Source: Ascarosepion bandense
Lineage: Eukaryota; Mollusca; Cephalopoda; Sepiida; Sepiidae
Length of the DNA stretch: 64,000 nt
Reading direction: 5' to 3'
Assembly: GCA_037127315.1 (NCBI GenBank)
Contig: JBBBDQ010000227.1
Coordinates: 472,501-536,500 of the forward strand
The position numbers were made by a program, and so were the translations under genes. The notes under the pieces were generated by a model that saw only the letters and a program-made list of their open reading frames with translations, made no database searches and had not been told where the DNA came from. Positions within the stretch are counted from its first letter, which is position 1; each line of letters begins with the position of its first letter. This document shows positions 41,345-52,384 of this stretch, piece by piece.

Positions 41345-41803
41345 GTTACCTATAGACTCCGAAACGGCTGAACCGATTTTTTTGAAAATTTACACAGTTG
41401 TACTACAAGCGCCTGCGAGTGTTCTTAGCTAGATTTTGTGTCGAGGTACCCCCGATAAATATCAAAAATCGATAATCGAAAAAATCGGGTTATAGACGGA
41501 GTGGTCCGATTTTAATCAAATTTGATACACTCATAGACAAAGACATAAGAAACGATATTCAGAAGTTTCAAGGTTTCAGTTCTTACAATAGTGCAGAAAA
41601 TCGATAATATCTATATATATATACAATTGGATAGCAGATTCGACTTATGTATAACTAGCAGTATAGCCCGGCGTTGCTCGGGTGTAATGAAACTTTAAAA
41701 CTAATCCATGGTCCTGGAGCTCAGACTCTTTGGACGTTGGCACGAAAGACTTTTAGTTTTAAAGCTTTCATTACACCCGAGCAACGCCGGGCTATACTGC
41801 TAG
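41248..41803 (+). mobile_element. Rearranged Helitron with a palindromic 3' end
   Basis: The 5' half is normal: TCTAAACTTATTTATAAATG at 41248, (GT)n of about 58 bp, AACCGATTTTTTTGAAAATT, CGATAATCGAAAAAATCGGG. After (TA)n at about 41615 the usual middle is missing. Instead there is a palindrome (41623-41835) made of the Helitron 3' end in minus orientation (41655 CTAG), about 55 bp loop, and the 3' end in plus orientation (CTAG at 41800-41803). Confidence 0.8.
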
Positions 41804-41835
41804 TTATACATAAGTCGAATCCGCTATCCAATTGT
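41623..41835. repeat. Perfect-to-near-perfect palindrome including host flank
   Basis: ACAATTGGATAGCAGATTCG and CGACTTATGTATAACTAGCA on the left mirror TGCTAGTTATACATAAGTCG and CGAATCCGCTATCCAATTGT on the right. Arms of about 80 bp include about 30 bp that are not Helitron. Confidence 0.9.
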
Positions 41836-42119
41836 AATTTAATATTTTCTTAAGGATGTTTACCTGCACAATTTTTATATTCCGACAGGCAAATTCCTCT
41901 GCGTTAGTAAGTTTAACATAATTATTCTCCCGTTGTTATTATCTTTTTTTCTTACTGTGAGTTTTCTTATGTCCTTTTCTTTTACAACGAAAACATTCTT
42001 CATTTTTGTATGGACAGTCGTTATAAAAATGTAGTTGTCCGAATGCGTAACAGGAGTAATCATTTTTTTCTTCTTCACTTTATTTTTTGGCGCACATGTT
42101 TCATGTATGACACACCGCT
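41836..42119. other. Spacer
   Basis: No recognised feature. Confidence 0.4.
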
Positions 42120-42330
42120 TACTTCGATATTCTAGAAGTACAAAGTCAAGAAAGAAGAAAGGGAAATGTCAAGAAAGAAAAGAAAGAACAAAGTCAAAAA
42201 AAAAAAGATGGAAAAGTGAAGAAAGACAATAGAGAAACCAACTCAAGAAAGACAATAAGAACAAAGTCAAGAAAAACAGTGAAACAAATCAAGAACAAAA
42301 AAGGAACACAGTCAAGAAAGAAAAGAGGGT
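42120..42330 (+). repeat. Degenerate minisatellite GAACAAAGTCAAGAAAG
   Basis: Purine-rich array with units of roughly 20-25 bp around AAAGTCAAGAAAGAAAAG. Continues after the foldback element at 42967. Confidence 0.75.
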
Positions 42331-42966
42331 AAATGTTCGTTTTAGGTGCCGACGGCTTTCCCCCTTCAAATGTATTCAAAATAGCATTATTTCTGTACAA
42401 ATGTATATGCTGAAGTCAAATCAACAATTAGTTATTGAAGAAACTTACATTTTTTGCTTTGAAAGTCCATAAAAAAACGAACTATATCTCGGACTTTTTC
42501 TCTACAGTAAATCTCACGAAGTAATGTAATGAACTGCAGAATGACGTTCTTCGAACGTTCGAATTTTGGTCGAATTTTGGTCGATTTTCTTCCTTTACTG
42601 AAACTTCCGGCGATGTATTTCCTGTAATGAAACTATTAAGCGTAAAAATACAATAGCGCATTACTTTCATTACCGGAAGTACGTGGCCGGAAGTATCAGT
42701 AAATTAAGAAAAATCGACCGAAAATCTGCCAAAATTCGATGCATTACGCAGTACGTCATTCTGCAGTTAATTACATGACTTCGTCAGAGTTACGGGAGAG
42801 TAAAACTGCAAGATATAGTTCGTTTTTTATGGACATTTAGATAAAAAAGGTAAGTTACTTCAATAACTAACAGTTGATTTGAATTCAGCATATACATTTA
42901 CACAGAGATAATGCTATTTTGGATAAATTTGAAGGGGAAAAGCGTCGGGACATACAACGAAAATTT
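42331..42966. mobile_element. 640 bp foldback element (long imperfect inverted repeat)
   Basis: Left arm 42331-42640 and right arm 42655-42966 are reverse complements at roughly 80% by eye. Matching landmarks are CCCCCTTCAAATGTATTCAA/GAAGGGGAAAAG, GTATATGCTGAAGTCAAATC, GTCCATAAAAAAACGAACTA and CTGCAGAATGACGT. The spacer is only about 15 bp. No ORF. It interrupts a minisatellite. I cannot identify the target-site duplication with confidence. Confidence 0.8.
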
Positions 42967-43325
42967 ACCGAAAAGAGAAAGTCAAAGAATAAAAAGCAAA
43001 GTCAAGAAAGTATAGAGAAACGGTATCAAGAAAGAAAAGAGGAAATAATTCTGGAAAGAAAAAAGAAATAAAGAAATTCAGGAAAGGAAAGAGAAAGAAA
43101 AGTTTACCGATGTCATGAAAAAAGTGGAACAAAGTCGTAAAAAATGGGGAACGAAGTCAAGACAAAAAAAAAAAATGGACGAAGCAAAGAATGAGAAGTA
43201 TAAAAATGTTACGAGAAAAAAGAACGAAGTCAAGAATGAAAAGAGTAACGAAGTTAAGAATGACAAATGGAACAAAGTAAAAAAAAAAAAAGTAGGAAAA
43301 AAGAGAAGAAAAACGAACAAGTTGA
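42967..43325 (+). repeat. Degenerate minisatellite, continuation
   Basis: Same purine-rich unit (AAAGTCAAGAAAGTATAGAG, GGAACGAAGTCAAGA) as 42120-42330. Confidence 0.75.
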
Positions 43326-44384
43326 GATAATATTAATATCATGATAATCAGTGAATATAGTATTTGATTTGATTACCTGAGAGACAGAGTGGATCATACA
43401 TGTACGATTTTGTCGTAATGTAGTTCTATCTTTTGCCCTGATTTTTTTGTGATATCAACAAGATTGCCATCAAGTAATTTGAGAATGTAAAATGCAAATT
43501 TTTCAATCTATCTTCTGTGCGAGGATGGCGAAATCAATCTTCGTGCAAAAGCTTGTCCACAATTTTGCTACGTCATTTGAAACGAAATGGAAATCATATT
43601 AGTATTCGCGTTCGCCTTCCATTATAAGTCCAATGTCTGAGATTAAAGTTTCAACGCAGAAAACGTTTCGCCAGAGACAAAGGAAAACGTAAACAGTAGA
43701 TGATAAATAAATGGGAAAGGAAAATAAGATAAGAAAATAAAAGTAATACAAATTCAGTCTTTTTTTTTACCCATCATTCTTATATGACTGCATTATAGTT
43801 TTTATTCACTTTTTGCATGGCATGAACCGACATTTGCTCTCTTACAGATAATCAAAATAAATAGATTAAAGAGTAAATAAATAAATAAAAAGACGATGAG
43901 TAAATAATCTTCCATCTTTTCTCAAATATTTTTTTTTGTTCCTTTTATGAAAAGGGTCCAAGTGAGAGGGATGGAAGGCTTAGTCAGAATAGCTTGAGTA
44001 AAGCTTTATTCAACTAAAAAATCTACCCTGACAGCGAACCTTTACAAGAAAATGGCCGACTACATCGTAGAGAGAGAAAGACAAAAACAAAGGGAAATCA
44101 TTCAGTCGCGGAAAGTAAGAGAAAGATTAAAGAGTTATTTTATAATTTTCATCACAGTTCCTAAAAGATTTTGATCGACATTTTACAATAACAGAGCTTC
44201 TTTGTGATATAAGAAGACAGAAGAAATCAGAAATTATTCTTCGAGATGTTCGGGTCAATATTGCAAATGTTGGTTATAGTTTAACCGAAAAAAATATCGA
44301 TCTTCATGAATCTGGTGATAGTTTATTTAACGCATTTTCTTTCATATTCGGCTTCAACTGAGTCCACAAAGAAGAGATGAAGAG
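43326..44384. other. No recognised feature
   Basis: About 1 kb of mixed, AT-rich sequence with short A/T homopolymers. Nothing assigned. Confidence 0.5.
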
Positions 44385-44660
44385 AGTCAAAAAAAAAAAA
44401 AAAGGAAAAAAAAGAAAGAAAATAAGAGGGACAAAGTCAAGAAATAAAACAGGTACCAAGTCACGAAAGTAGATAGGTACCAAGTCAAGAAACAGAAATG
44501 GAAATATTTTCTGTTCCACATTTTCATGATTTCGTTCCACTTTTTTGAGATATTTCCTCTTTTCTTACCAGAGTTATTTCCCCTTTTCTAACCAGTGTTA
44601 TTTCCTCTTCTCTTGATATCGTTCCTCTATACTTTCTTGATTTTGATCCTCTTTTCTTTA
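44385..44660. repeat. Minisatellite in opposed orientations
   Basis: 44385-44500 carries the plus-strand unit (GGGACAAAGTCAAGAAAT). From about 44515 the reverse complement appears (GATTTCGTTCCACTTTTTTG, CCTCTATACTTTCTTGATTT). The reverse complement of 44515-44655 aligns with 42975-43160, including GTATAGAG.AACG.TATCAAG. Confidence 0.75.
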
Positions 44661-44732
44661 CGAATTACAAAAATCACAATACATGAGTACTTTAAACAAA
44701 TTTTTTGTTTAATAGCATATGGGTCATTAATG

Positions 44733-44995
44733 AGCATCAGGAAAAGACAATGAAATTTCCTGGGACAGGCAATGAGGAAGGAGGGCTTGAAGATCCTGAT
44801 ACTAACAGGCCAGATAGATGGTAAAAGAGACAAAGGAAAGTAGCGGATAACATATTTGAAGGGCCTGAGCAGGTGGATGACAGAACGAGGGTTGCGTGGT
44901 GTTACAGGAGAAAGCGTGCTAAGAGCCACCAGGAATAGGGAGACGTGGAAAACCATGATCGCCTACGTCTTGAAAGGACAAGGCACATAGAAGAA
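44733..44995 (+). pseudogene. RTE-like LINE, C-terminal end and 3' end
   Basis: Plus strand: NFLGQAMRKEGLKILILTGQ, LSRWMTERGLRGVTGESVLR, ATRNRETWKTMIAYVLKGQG and a stop. This is the end of the RTE-like ORF. Its reverse-complement counterparts are at 6400, 34540 and 62240. The frame is nearly open but heavily 5'-truncated. Confidence 0.85.
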
Positions 44996-45364
44996 GAATG
45001 CCGAAATTTGTTAGATCGAGATTTACTTATATATGTCACAAACGGCGCAACATTCGTTAACCAATATGCAAGAAAGGTTAGAGAATGGTTACAATTGTAA
45101 CCAATATGCAACAAAGGGTTATATATATATATATATATATATAAACTGTCAGCTGTAAATAATGATTTTCTCAGATCAATGTCTAAAATGACTTTAAGCG
45201 AATGAAACATGTAGGTCTTGGCGAGTACCATTCTTCTTCAACCATCATGAACAAAAAACAAACAAAAAACAAAAAAAAAAACAAACAAACAAAACAAACA
45301 AACAAAAAAAACCAAACAAACAAAAAACAAAAAACAAATTGCAAAAACCACAACACTTGAATAC
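44996..45364. other. Spacer with (TA)n and (CAAA)n tracts
   Basis: (TA)n at 45119-45143 and an ACAAA/AACAAAC-rich tract at 45245-45340. No gene seen. Confidence 0.8.
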
Positions 45365-45600
45365 TTTCAACAGATTAATTTTTTAGCGGTGTATGAATCA
45401 TTTAATGTCGAAATTTTATTTCTTTGGGAGCTTTGAAATAAATATATATTATTCTGCTTTCACAATAAAATACATGGTAGATGATACTCAGCTTTTCTAC
45501 GTAGACAAGCATTTGTAGACGAATACGAGTTATGCGCGTTTTATATTCTTTTTTAAAGTTCCTTGGAAGTAGGTCATAACTCTCCAAAAGTCTAAGAACT
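45365..45600 (+). repeat. Family D fragment
   Basis: TTAGCGGTGTATGAATCATT, GCTTTCACAATAAAATACAT and GGTAGATGATACTCAG match 33240-33310 and 45950-45995. Confidence 0.5.
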
Positions 45601-45889
45601 GTATTTATTTCTTAAGAAACATACATTTTTCTTGTTGGCCTATCCACGGTTTTTAAATATGGTGTCACAGTTCTCGTAAATTATCTGCTAACCAAGTCTA
45701 GAAATCGCCGTCTAGCCTGCTTTTGAACCCATAGCAGCGAGGTCCTCAATGAAGCATTTGCTTTTTACAGATCTATTTCTGAAGAAGCAAAAAAGTAGCT
45801 TGTGAAGTGCCACACACTCTAAAACCATAGGCAGGGTGAGGCAGAAATACTTCCTACATGATGGTGAGATACTAGTGATAAATGTTGAT
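45601..45889. other. Spacer
   Basis: No recognised feature. Confidence 0.4.
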
Positions 45890-46500
45890 TTTGATTTCTT
45901 TGTTTAACGGCATATCAGTTTCCTAATTTTCTTGGGAACTTCAAACAATAAAATTATGTTATTCTGCTTTCACAAGTAATACATGGTAGATGATGCGTTT
46001 CTTATGCAGTAGTCTCTAAGTTATATTTTGATATCCAGTTTGAATCAAGAAATTGTAAGATATTATGTGGATTAACGCCATGAAAGTTCATGTTGGTTTC
46101 TTGGTCGATTTTGTTTAGCGACATATCAACACCTCTATGGGTAATGTAATATCGAAATCTAAATATTCTGAAAACTTTTATGTCTTTAACTAAATATATT
46201 TTAAAAGCAATTGTATGTCTTCAACTACAGATAAAATGTATTGCTGGTCATGTATTATCGGCCTTTTATTGATATAAAACATTCATTGCTGGTATTTTTG
46301 CTATAAAAATGTATATTATAGTTTCATAACATTTTTCTTTGGGTTGTTAACTATTTGCTTATAGCTGGGACCCTAACAGGTGCAGGGTGAACCAGGCAGC
46401 AACTGCTATTCGGAGGTGGTTCCACATTCCGCGAAATCTCTTGATCAGAAGCCTTGCTGGTAAATGCAGTTTATTGTTATACATAGAACTGATCTGTCGA
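45890..46500 (+). repeat. Family D interspersed repeat
   Basis: Two overlapping D pieces. GATTTCTTTGTTTAACGGCA (45893) and TTGGTCGATTTTGTTTAGCG (46101) each begin the same motif. The copy continues through CTGGGACCCTAACAGGTGC and ends at CAGAAGCCTTGCTGGTAAAT, colinear with 33465-33965. Confidence 0.6.
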
Positions 46501-46859
46501 GACCGACATCCAGAATTATTGATAGAATGACTTCCGAGTGGACGCGTTCCGAGGAAAGCCGAGTATGCATCGGTCGAGAAATGGTGCTAAACTGAACAAC
46601 GTTTGGAAATGACAAATTCTTTTTCCAAAATATAAATATTGAAATTTATACAATTTTCGTAACATTGTGAATCAGCAACAAATAAAACAAAAAAAAAAGA
46701 TTGTTTTGTTTACTAATGTTCACCTGAAATAAATCTCAAGAGCCACTCAAAGTAGAGTTTACTAAATAGGGTGATTGATATGAATGTAACTAGAAAGTAA
46801 GAAGTGAGAATAATGAATATATGAAGCATAGTGAATGGTTGACTCCTGGCTTGTTAGGA
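46501..46859. other. No recognised feature
   Basis: AT-rich and unassigned. Confidence 0.4.
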
Positions 46860-47580
46860 TTGTAGCACTGAGGAAAGTATCCACATTTAACAAAGCAAAA
46901 GGTCATAGGGAAAAAGCTGTCTGAATGGAACACCTACCTTACAATTTGAAGTCGGGGGAATTAGGGTGGTTAGACCGGAAATGTAGCATGGCGTGTCTGG
47001 ACTGCTGGAATGAAGGGTTGAAGCTAGTCTGAACATTTACCTTCGAAAAAGCGATAGATTTGCGATCGCCATGCAATGTTTCATTTGCGCACAATGCAGC
47101 ATAAACGATTGAATTCTATAAAAGATGCAAATGGATGATTGGGTAGCTTCAGTTCCGTTTTGGTAGCAATATTCTATGTTTGGTCTAATCTGTGACGATG
47201 AAGCATGGCAAAAGTTACATACTTTTTGGAAAACGCTACAAAGGGCCGAAACTTTTTACTGTACCTTTAGCAATGGATCGTATATATGAATTCTATCTTC
47301 AGTTCGGGGGAAAGTTGAATGCTCGTAGACGTTCAAAATAATGAGATTCATTGAGAGAGTAGCCCCTCATCTTGTTGTATAATGCCTTGGTCGGTGTGAA
47401 ATAATGCTGTGGAGGTCATTCATGATTGCCAGTGAAAATAATAGAATTTTGCCTAGAAGTGTATTTTGCATTAGCCGACACAGATATCGAGCTAGAAATT
47501 TGTTTTGAGTAGCGGGGTCAAACGAATAGGTCAGCACGAGACAGAATGCATCGGAAGCTAAAGTTGTCAATAGGGACAAA
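46860..47580 (-). pseudogene. LINE K C-terminal relic
   Basis: The minus strand includes SSQIRPNIEYCYQNGTEATQ followed by decayed text ending in LTTLIPPTSNCKVGVPFRQL. The QIRP.IEYC...G.EA.QSS block equals a TPKMEYCCHI block at 54960-55010 and is characteristic of the post-RT region of Jockey/CR1-type LINEs. The upstream 70-codon frame (47367-47579) may be the preceding part. Very decayed. Confidence 0.5.
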
Positions 47581-48074
47581 TTTTAAGTGATGTCAGCTGT
47601 CATAGTTCATTTTAGTTTTGCAGTTTGAGTTTTTTAGTCGAGAGTTGAAAACAGCAACCCGCCATGCGGGTGTGCTGACTCGTATGCGTGTGTGCTGAGA
47701 GCCTGACTAAATCTCTCACTCCACGGCCAAAGTTACCGCTTTGTCAAAAAGATTAAAATGAAAGTATGAATATTTTAATTTATTATGCTGTCTGTCGATT
47801 TTATCAGTAGGGAGAAAAACACAGTCATTTTAATTGCAGTATATTTTGATATATCTTATGTGTAGAAGGTAATCATAATTCGGTCCAAGCCGAATTTTTA
47901 AGAAGTTGTGTATCGGCGTGTATGAGCAAAGGAAAAAAAAAACATTTATAAGAGTAGAAACAGGACGATCGTGGAAGTCGCTGAATTGACAGAAGCTTAT
48001 TCCCTGAATTGTTACCAAGCTTTTGATCCGTCATCATGAGAGACACCGAATGGGATTCAACATTATTTTCGACG
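47581..48074. other. No recognised feature
   Basis: No coding frame or repeat identified. Confidence 0.4.
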
Positions 48075-48150
48075 ACGACGACGACGACGAAGAAGAAGAA
48101 GAAGAAGAAGAAGAAGAAGAAGAAGAAGAAGAAGAAGAAGAAGAAGAAAC
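48075..48150 (+). repeat. (GAC)n(GAA)n trinucleotide tract
   Basis: Perfect GAC then GAA repeats, which give a poly-Asp/poly-Glu frame on the plus strand and poly-Phe/Val on the minus. A microsatellite and not evidence of an acidic protein. Confidence 0.95.
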
Positions 48151-48269
48151 GGTTTATTTCTCGAATGAGTTCCTGATTGTTTTCGTCGAAGTAGTATACA
48201 CCAGGGACCATTTGTTCCCCCTTTAAAGTGGTTGAATTATTATTCTCGGCGTCGTCATCGCAGTCATAT

Positions 48270-48303
48270 ACTCGTATATATACGGGTATATGACTATATA
48301 CCC

Positions 48304-48351
<48 letters not shown>

Positions 48352-48360
48352 TATATACCC
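48270..48360. repeat. (TA)n tract with CCCGTATA flanks
   Basis: (TA)n at 48307-48349, bordered by repeated ATACCCGTATATA and GGGTATATGACTATATACCC palindromes. Confidence 0.9.
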
Positions 48361-48924
48361 GTCGAAGTGGTTATATAACAATCGTGACTGGAGAACATCT
48401 CAGAGCCTTACATAGTGTCTGATCAGCGATATATTGGCATTCGGGAACGATTAATATAATGACTAGTAGACGCTTGGCGTCTTTATATCATTCGGTCGAG
48501 CTAGCTCGGACATTCATCAGTCTATCACGCCAACCATAACGATCTTGCTTGAAAGTCAGAAAGTTATTTGGGTGTATGGGAACACAGATGGTCACTGGAG
48601 GCGATTATTTGGGTAACCACCCCATCTTGTGCCATGGCTAAGTGTCCGACGCAGTAGATCACATGCAATTTCTGGTTTTGCTTACTTGCAAAACCAGAAA
48701 TTCTGGTAAAACGCATTCTGTGTTCGTGTAAGAATGTAGAAATATCAGGGATGGGTGCATAGAGCTGTGATTTTGCTGGTTGTTGTTCCCAAGAAATATT
48801 AAGTTTAGCTCTTAGTATCCGAGTGTCGGTTCAATCAGACTTTGACTCAAGGGTTTTAATTAATGTCCAGTATTACAAAAAGCATTGGTGTTCGTAGGGA
48901 GCACACTTAGAAGAAAATCAAGAA
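48361..48924. other. Mostly unassigned; one hairpin
   Basis: A perfect 15 bp stem, AATTTCTGGTTTTGC/GCAAAACCAGAAATT with a 6 bp loop, lies at 48667-48702. No gene seen. Confidence 0.5.
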
Positions 48925-49250
48925 AAAGGACTAACCAACTGCAAGGAGAGAGAATGTAATCAATTACATTGTTAAGTGGTCTGTGCCATATACCTATGGT
49001 TTACAAGTTATTTTCAGCTTCCAAGCAATGAGTCTTGGATATATGCGGGTGATAAAGAAAAAGTGAGAAAAGGGAAGAGCCATGACTGCAAGAAGAAAGA
49101 AAGTAACATATTACATTGTTAAGTTGTTTTTAACATATAGCTATAGTTAACAAGTTATTTTCAGTTTACATTCAATACGACTTGGTTATATATTAAACGA
49201 ACGTGGTAGAATAAGGACTAACCATCAACTGCTAGGAGACAGAAAGAATG
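48925..49250 (+). repeat. Two-unit tandem repeat of about 165 bp
   Basis: The first unit has GGACTAACCAACTGCAAGGA, ATTACATTGTTAAGTGGTCT and CAAGTTATTTTCAGCTTCCA. The second has TGACTGCAAGAAGAAAGAAA, ATTACATTGTTAAGTTGTTT and CAAGTTATTTTCAGTTTACA. A third start (GGACTAACCATCAACTGC) lies at 49218. Diverged. Confidence 0.75.
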
Positions 49251-49313
49251 GCCCCCAGAAAGATAAAAACTCCAAGATGCGTTTTATGAATTGGAGTTAT
49301 AAACACCATACAG

Positions 49314-49619
49314 GTCAGTCAGTTAAGTGCCATACGTGATACACACTTGGGCGATCATGCCTCGAAAGAGACATGACTGACTTGGTAGAAGATTATCCCG
49401 CAGTAGGTTGCCATTGCTTTCTGCGGTAGACTGGTTGCCGACCAAGGCTATAGAACCCAATCTGTCATGCTATTTAACCCATAACTGGAAGGAAGAGACG
49501 GATTAATACCTTTCCCAAGGGTATTTGCGCGTAAGTGAATGCAATAGATTCAACTGGAATTCGAACCCGGCTCCCCGGTTTCTCGTTCTGAGCCGATATC
49601 CACTATACCACAACGCACA
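49314..49619 (-). repeat. tRNA-derived SINE (family A), full-length
   Basis: Minus strand: GCGTTGTGGTATAGTGGATA head, CGGGTTCGAATTCCAG B box, CACTTACGCGCAAATACCC body, CAGTCATGTCTCTTTCGAGG, and end GGCACTTAACTGACTGACC. One of the best preserved copies. Confidence 0.92.
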
Positions 49620-49639
49620 TAGCACGCTTAAATTCATGA

Positions 49640-49751
49640 ATTCGGGGCACCAGGGAAAAAAGCCCGTCAGCGCAGTTGCCATGAAAATATCTGTGGAAAA
49701 AACTGAGATATGTCACGTGATGTTGCTGAGAAACTGACTGAAGTCAAGATG
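49640..49751 (+). pseudogene. RTE-like LINE fragment upstream of a SINE insertion
   Basis: The plus frame includes AMKISVEKTEICHVMLL, similar to the post-YADD 'GLxIxxxKTEVMxV' block of RTE-type reverse transcriptases. It is continued by 49847 onwards beyond the SINE A fragment. Short, so only moderately supported. Confidence 0.5.
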
Positions 49752-49846
49752 CCCAAGGGTATTTGCGCGTAAGTGAATGCAATAGATTTAACTGGAATTC
49801 AAACTCGGCTCCCCGGTTTCTCGTTCCAAGCCGATATCCACTGCAG
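49752..49846 (-). repeat. SINE A head fragment inside RTE
   Basis: Almost identical to the head of the 49314-49619 copy (CCCAAGGGTATTTGCGCGTA, AACTGGAATTCAAACTCGGC, CCGATATCCACTGCA). It contains only the 5' half and lies between two RTE coding pieces. Confidence 0.88.
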
Positions 49847-50455
49847 AAGTTAAAATATCTGGGAATCGTTTTAACAGAGGATGGAAAATACAACATCGAC
49901 ATCCGAACACGCATTGGACTAGCGGAAGAGGTATTCCAGGTGCTGAAAAACGGAAAAAAATCGTTAGAAGCAAAGAAAAGTGCTGGGTTACTATGCGGTA
50001 TCCATCCACTTATATGACAGTGAATGTTGCAGAATTTACCTAAGGACGAGGAAGAATAAGAAGCAGCTGAAACGTGTTTATGTTAAAGATTACTGAAAAT
50101 TTCATGGACTTAGCGGGTAAACAACAAATAAGTTTTAAAGAAAATGTCAACAGAAAGAACGTTGCTACTGAAAATCAGGAAAAGGCAGCTGAAATTCCTT
50201 GAACAAAATGAGCATAGTTTGGAAAGCACAACCCTCACGGGGTATATTGGAGGGAAGAAAGATAGAGGAAGGTAGCAAGCTAATTACCTGACGAGCTTGT
50301 GTGAAAAGATGGCGGACAGGGGTCTTAGCGAGGTGACAAAAACTGCCAAAAGCCATGCATAATAGAAAGTGAAGAACCTTGAAGGACCTGCATTCTAAAA
50401 GGAAGCGAAGTGGTAGTAACAATACTGCACCAGAGAAGAAAAGAACCAAAGAGAC
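49847..50455 (+). pseudogene. RTE-like LINE, C-terminal region
   Basis: QKLKYLGIVLTEDGKYNIDI, then LEAKKS, YDSECCRIYLR-like decayed text, LLLKIRKRQLKFLEQNEHSL, STTLTGYIGGKK and CEKMADRGLSEVTKTAKSHA. The order matches 7024-8060 and 44733. A subfamily different from those copies, with several frameshifts. Confidence 0.8.
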
Positions 50456-50528
50456 GACTTCATTTCAATTATTCCGCAAGACTACAGTTGCTGTAGAGAG
50501 GGTTTGAGTTGCTGTAGAGAAAAAGGAT

Positions 50529-50833
50529 GTGCGTTGTTGTGCAGTGAATATCAGCTCGGAACTAGAAATCGGGGAGCCGAGTTCGAATTCCGGTTGAATT
50601 CATTGCATTCACTTACGCGCAAATACTCTTGGGAAAGGTATTAATCCGTCTCTTCCCTCCAGTTAGGGGTTAATAACAGGACAGATTGGGTTCTATAGCC
50701 TTGGTCGGCAACCAGTCTACCGCAGAAAGCAATGGCAACCTACTGCGGGATAATCTTCTGCTCAGTCAGTCATGTCTCTTTGGAGACATGATCTCCCAAA
50801 GCGTGTTTCACGTATGGCACTTAACTGACTGAC
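50529..50833 (+). repeat. tRNA-derived SINE (family A), full-length
   Basis: Head GTGCGTTGTTGTGCAGTGAA, B box CGAGTTCGAATTCCGG, CACTTACGCGCAAATACTC body, end GGCACTTAACTGACTGACGG. Confidence 0.93.
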
Positions 50834-51663
50834 GGTATTAATCAAAATTATGCGGCAGGCGGCCTGATTAATTTTTTAAGTGCAGTTTCGAGAAAAATAC
50901 TAACTTATTAAACATTGCTTTATGACAATACTTTGTAGCTATTTAATGTGATTAATTTTATATAAGAAATGGGGACAAAGAAAGTTTGTTTTCTTTGTGT
51001 TCCTTTGGCATCTCATACTGGGTGAATAGGTACAGACTTTGGTATAAGCCTGACCAATATTTTTTTTATTCACGCGTCTATCTTTTATATTATCAGCTGA
51101 AACCTTATTATTTTCCCTTGTTCCAGACTTGGGTAAGTTTCGTAGCTATTTCGGGTACCTCTCATAAAACCATTAGTGTTGCACGCTCCTTCAGCTACTC
51201 CAGAATAGACTGAACTTTCTGGACTTGGCTAAAAGAAAGACAACTATGAGAATGGAAGGTCAACTCTGGATTTAAAACAGTAGAAAAAGCAACGTAAACG
51301 ATTTTGAAAGAAAAATAATTCAACGGTAACGAAGAAATGGAAGCATTAGAGGGTCATGATTGCCTTATTTCTGAAATCACCCGACACTTAAATTTAAACT
51401 GAATTTGTAGTTGTTTTTTTTTTAAAAAAAGCGAAAAGCAATTAAGAGAAAAGATAGTAAGCTAACCTATAAAAATCGTTTATTTTAGAAATCTTCAAGT
51501 TTCCCCAAGGGAAGCCATTGTAACGAAGAAAAATCCCGAGTGTTCTGTGTCAGATTTTAAGGATTACGGCCATATCGCATTGAAAAACTGATTTTTGCAC
51601 AATCACCAAAGTAACGTCGAGCCTGGTCAGTAGATGGGTAACCGCATGTAAATACCAAATACT
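50834..51663. other. No recognised feature
   Basis: AT-rich; unassigned. Confidence 0.5.
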
Positions 51664-51812
51664 GGTGTAATGAATAATGGCTCGGAACTTTTACTCAGAG
51701 AGCCGAATTCTAATTTCCGTTGTGTTCGTCATATTCAATTCCGCCCAAATACTCTTGGGAAAGGCATGAATCTAAATCTTCTTCCTCAGCTACGTGTTAA
51801 TTAATAAGACCT
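51664..51812 (+). repeat. SINE A fragment, diverged
   Basis: GTGTAATGAATAATGGCTCG, CCGAATTCTAATTTCCG and CTCTTGGGAAAGGCATGAAT correspond to the head and mid-body. The 3' half is missing. Confidence 0.7.
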
Positions 51813-52318
51813 GTTTCACTAAACAATTATTATCTAAAAAATTCCTTAATATCTAAAACGTCTTTTGGTTTTAAATAACATGCAAAGTGTCGATAAGCCA
51901 TAAAAACGAATCGATCACACAGTCGATTAGTTTTCATGACAGTCAATGTTTTCACAGTATAACTCTTTTTAACCGACTGATCTTTTTAATGTTTTCAGGG
52001 TACACTTATTAATCCGTAATTTCTGTATAATCTGTGGTTGTCTATGTACTTTATCTCATTAATATCATTTACAATGTATAATATCTGAGAAATGGTTGAT
52101 AAAATCTTTAAATTTCGCTAAACGGTTCATAGATACACCATCCACACATATAAATATAATACTACATTACCGAAAATCCGTACTATTCCGTACTGAAGAA
52201 GCATGGATTAAAAAATAAAAAAGGCACATTTGATGTACCACAAGGCTCATTTGATGGAGCAAAGTTTCAGAATAAATAAATAACTCATGTCCAAACAAAT
52301 GAAAATATAAAAAGTGAA
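51813..52318. other. No recognised feature
   Basis: AT-rich; unassigned. Confidence 0.5.

Positions 52319-52383
<65 letters not shown>
52319..52383. repeat. (TA)n(GT)n tract
   Basis: TA repeat followed by a perfect GT repeat of about 42 bp, directly 5' of SINE C. Confidence 0.95.

Positions 52384-52384
<1 letters not shown>

Noticed and set aside
42194..42400. Minus-strand hydrophobic frame over the minisatellite
   Set aside because: Repeat-driven LDFV/FLF pattern and no conservation.
47873..48226. Acidic Asp/Glu-rich small protein
   Set aside because: Produced entirely by a (GAC)n(GAA)n tract, with an equally open poly-Phe frame on the other strand.
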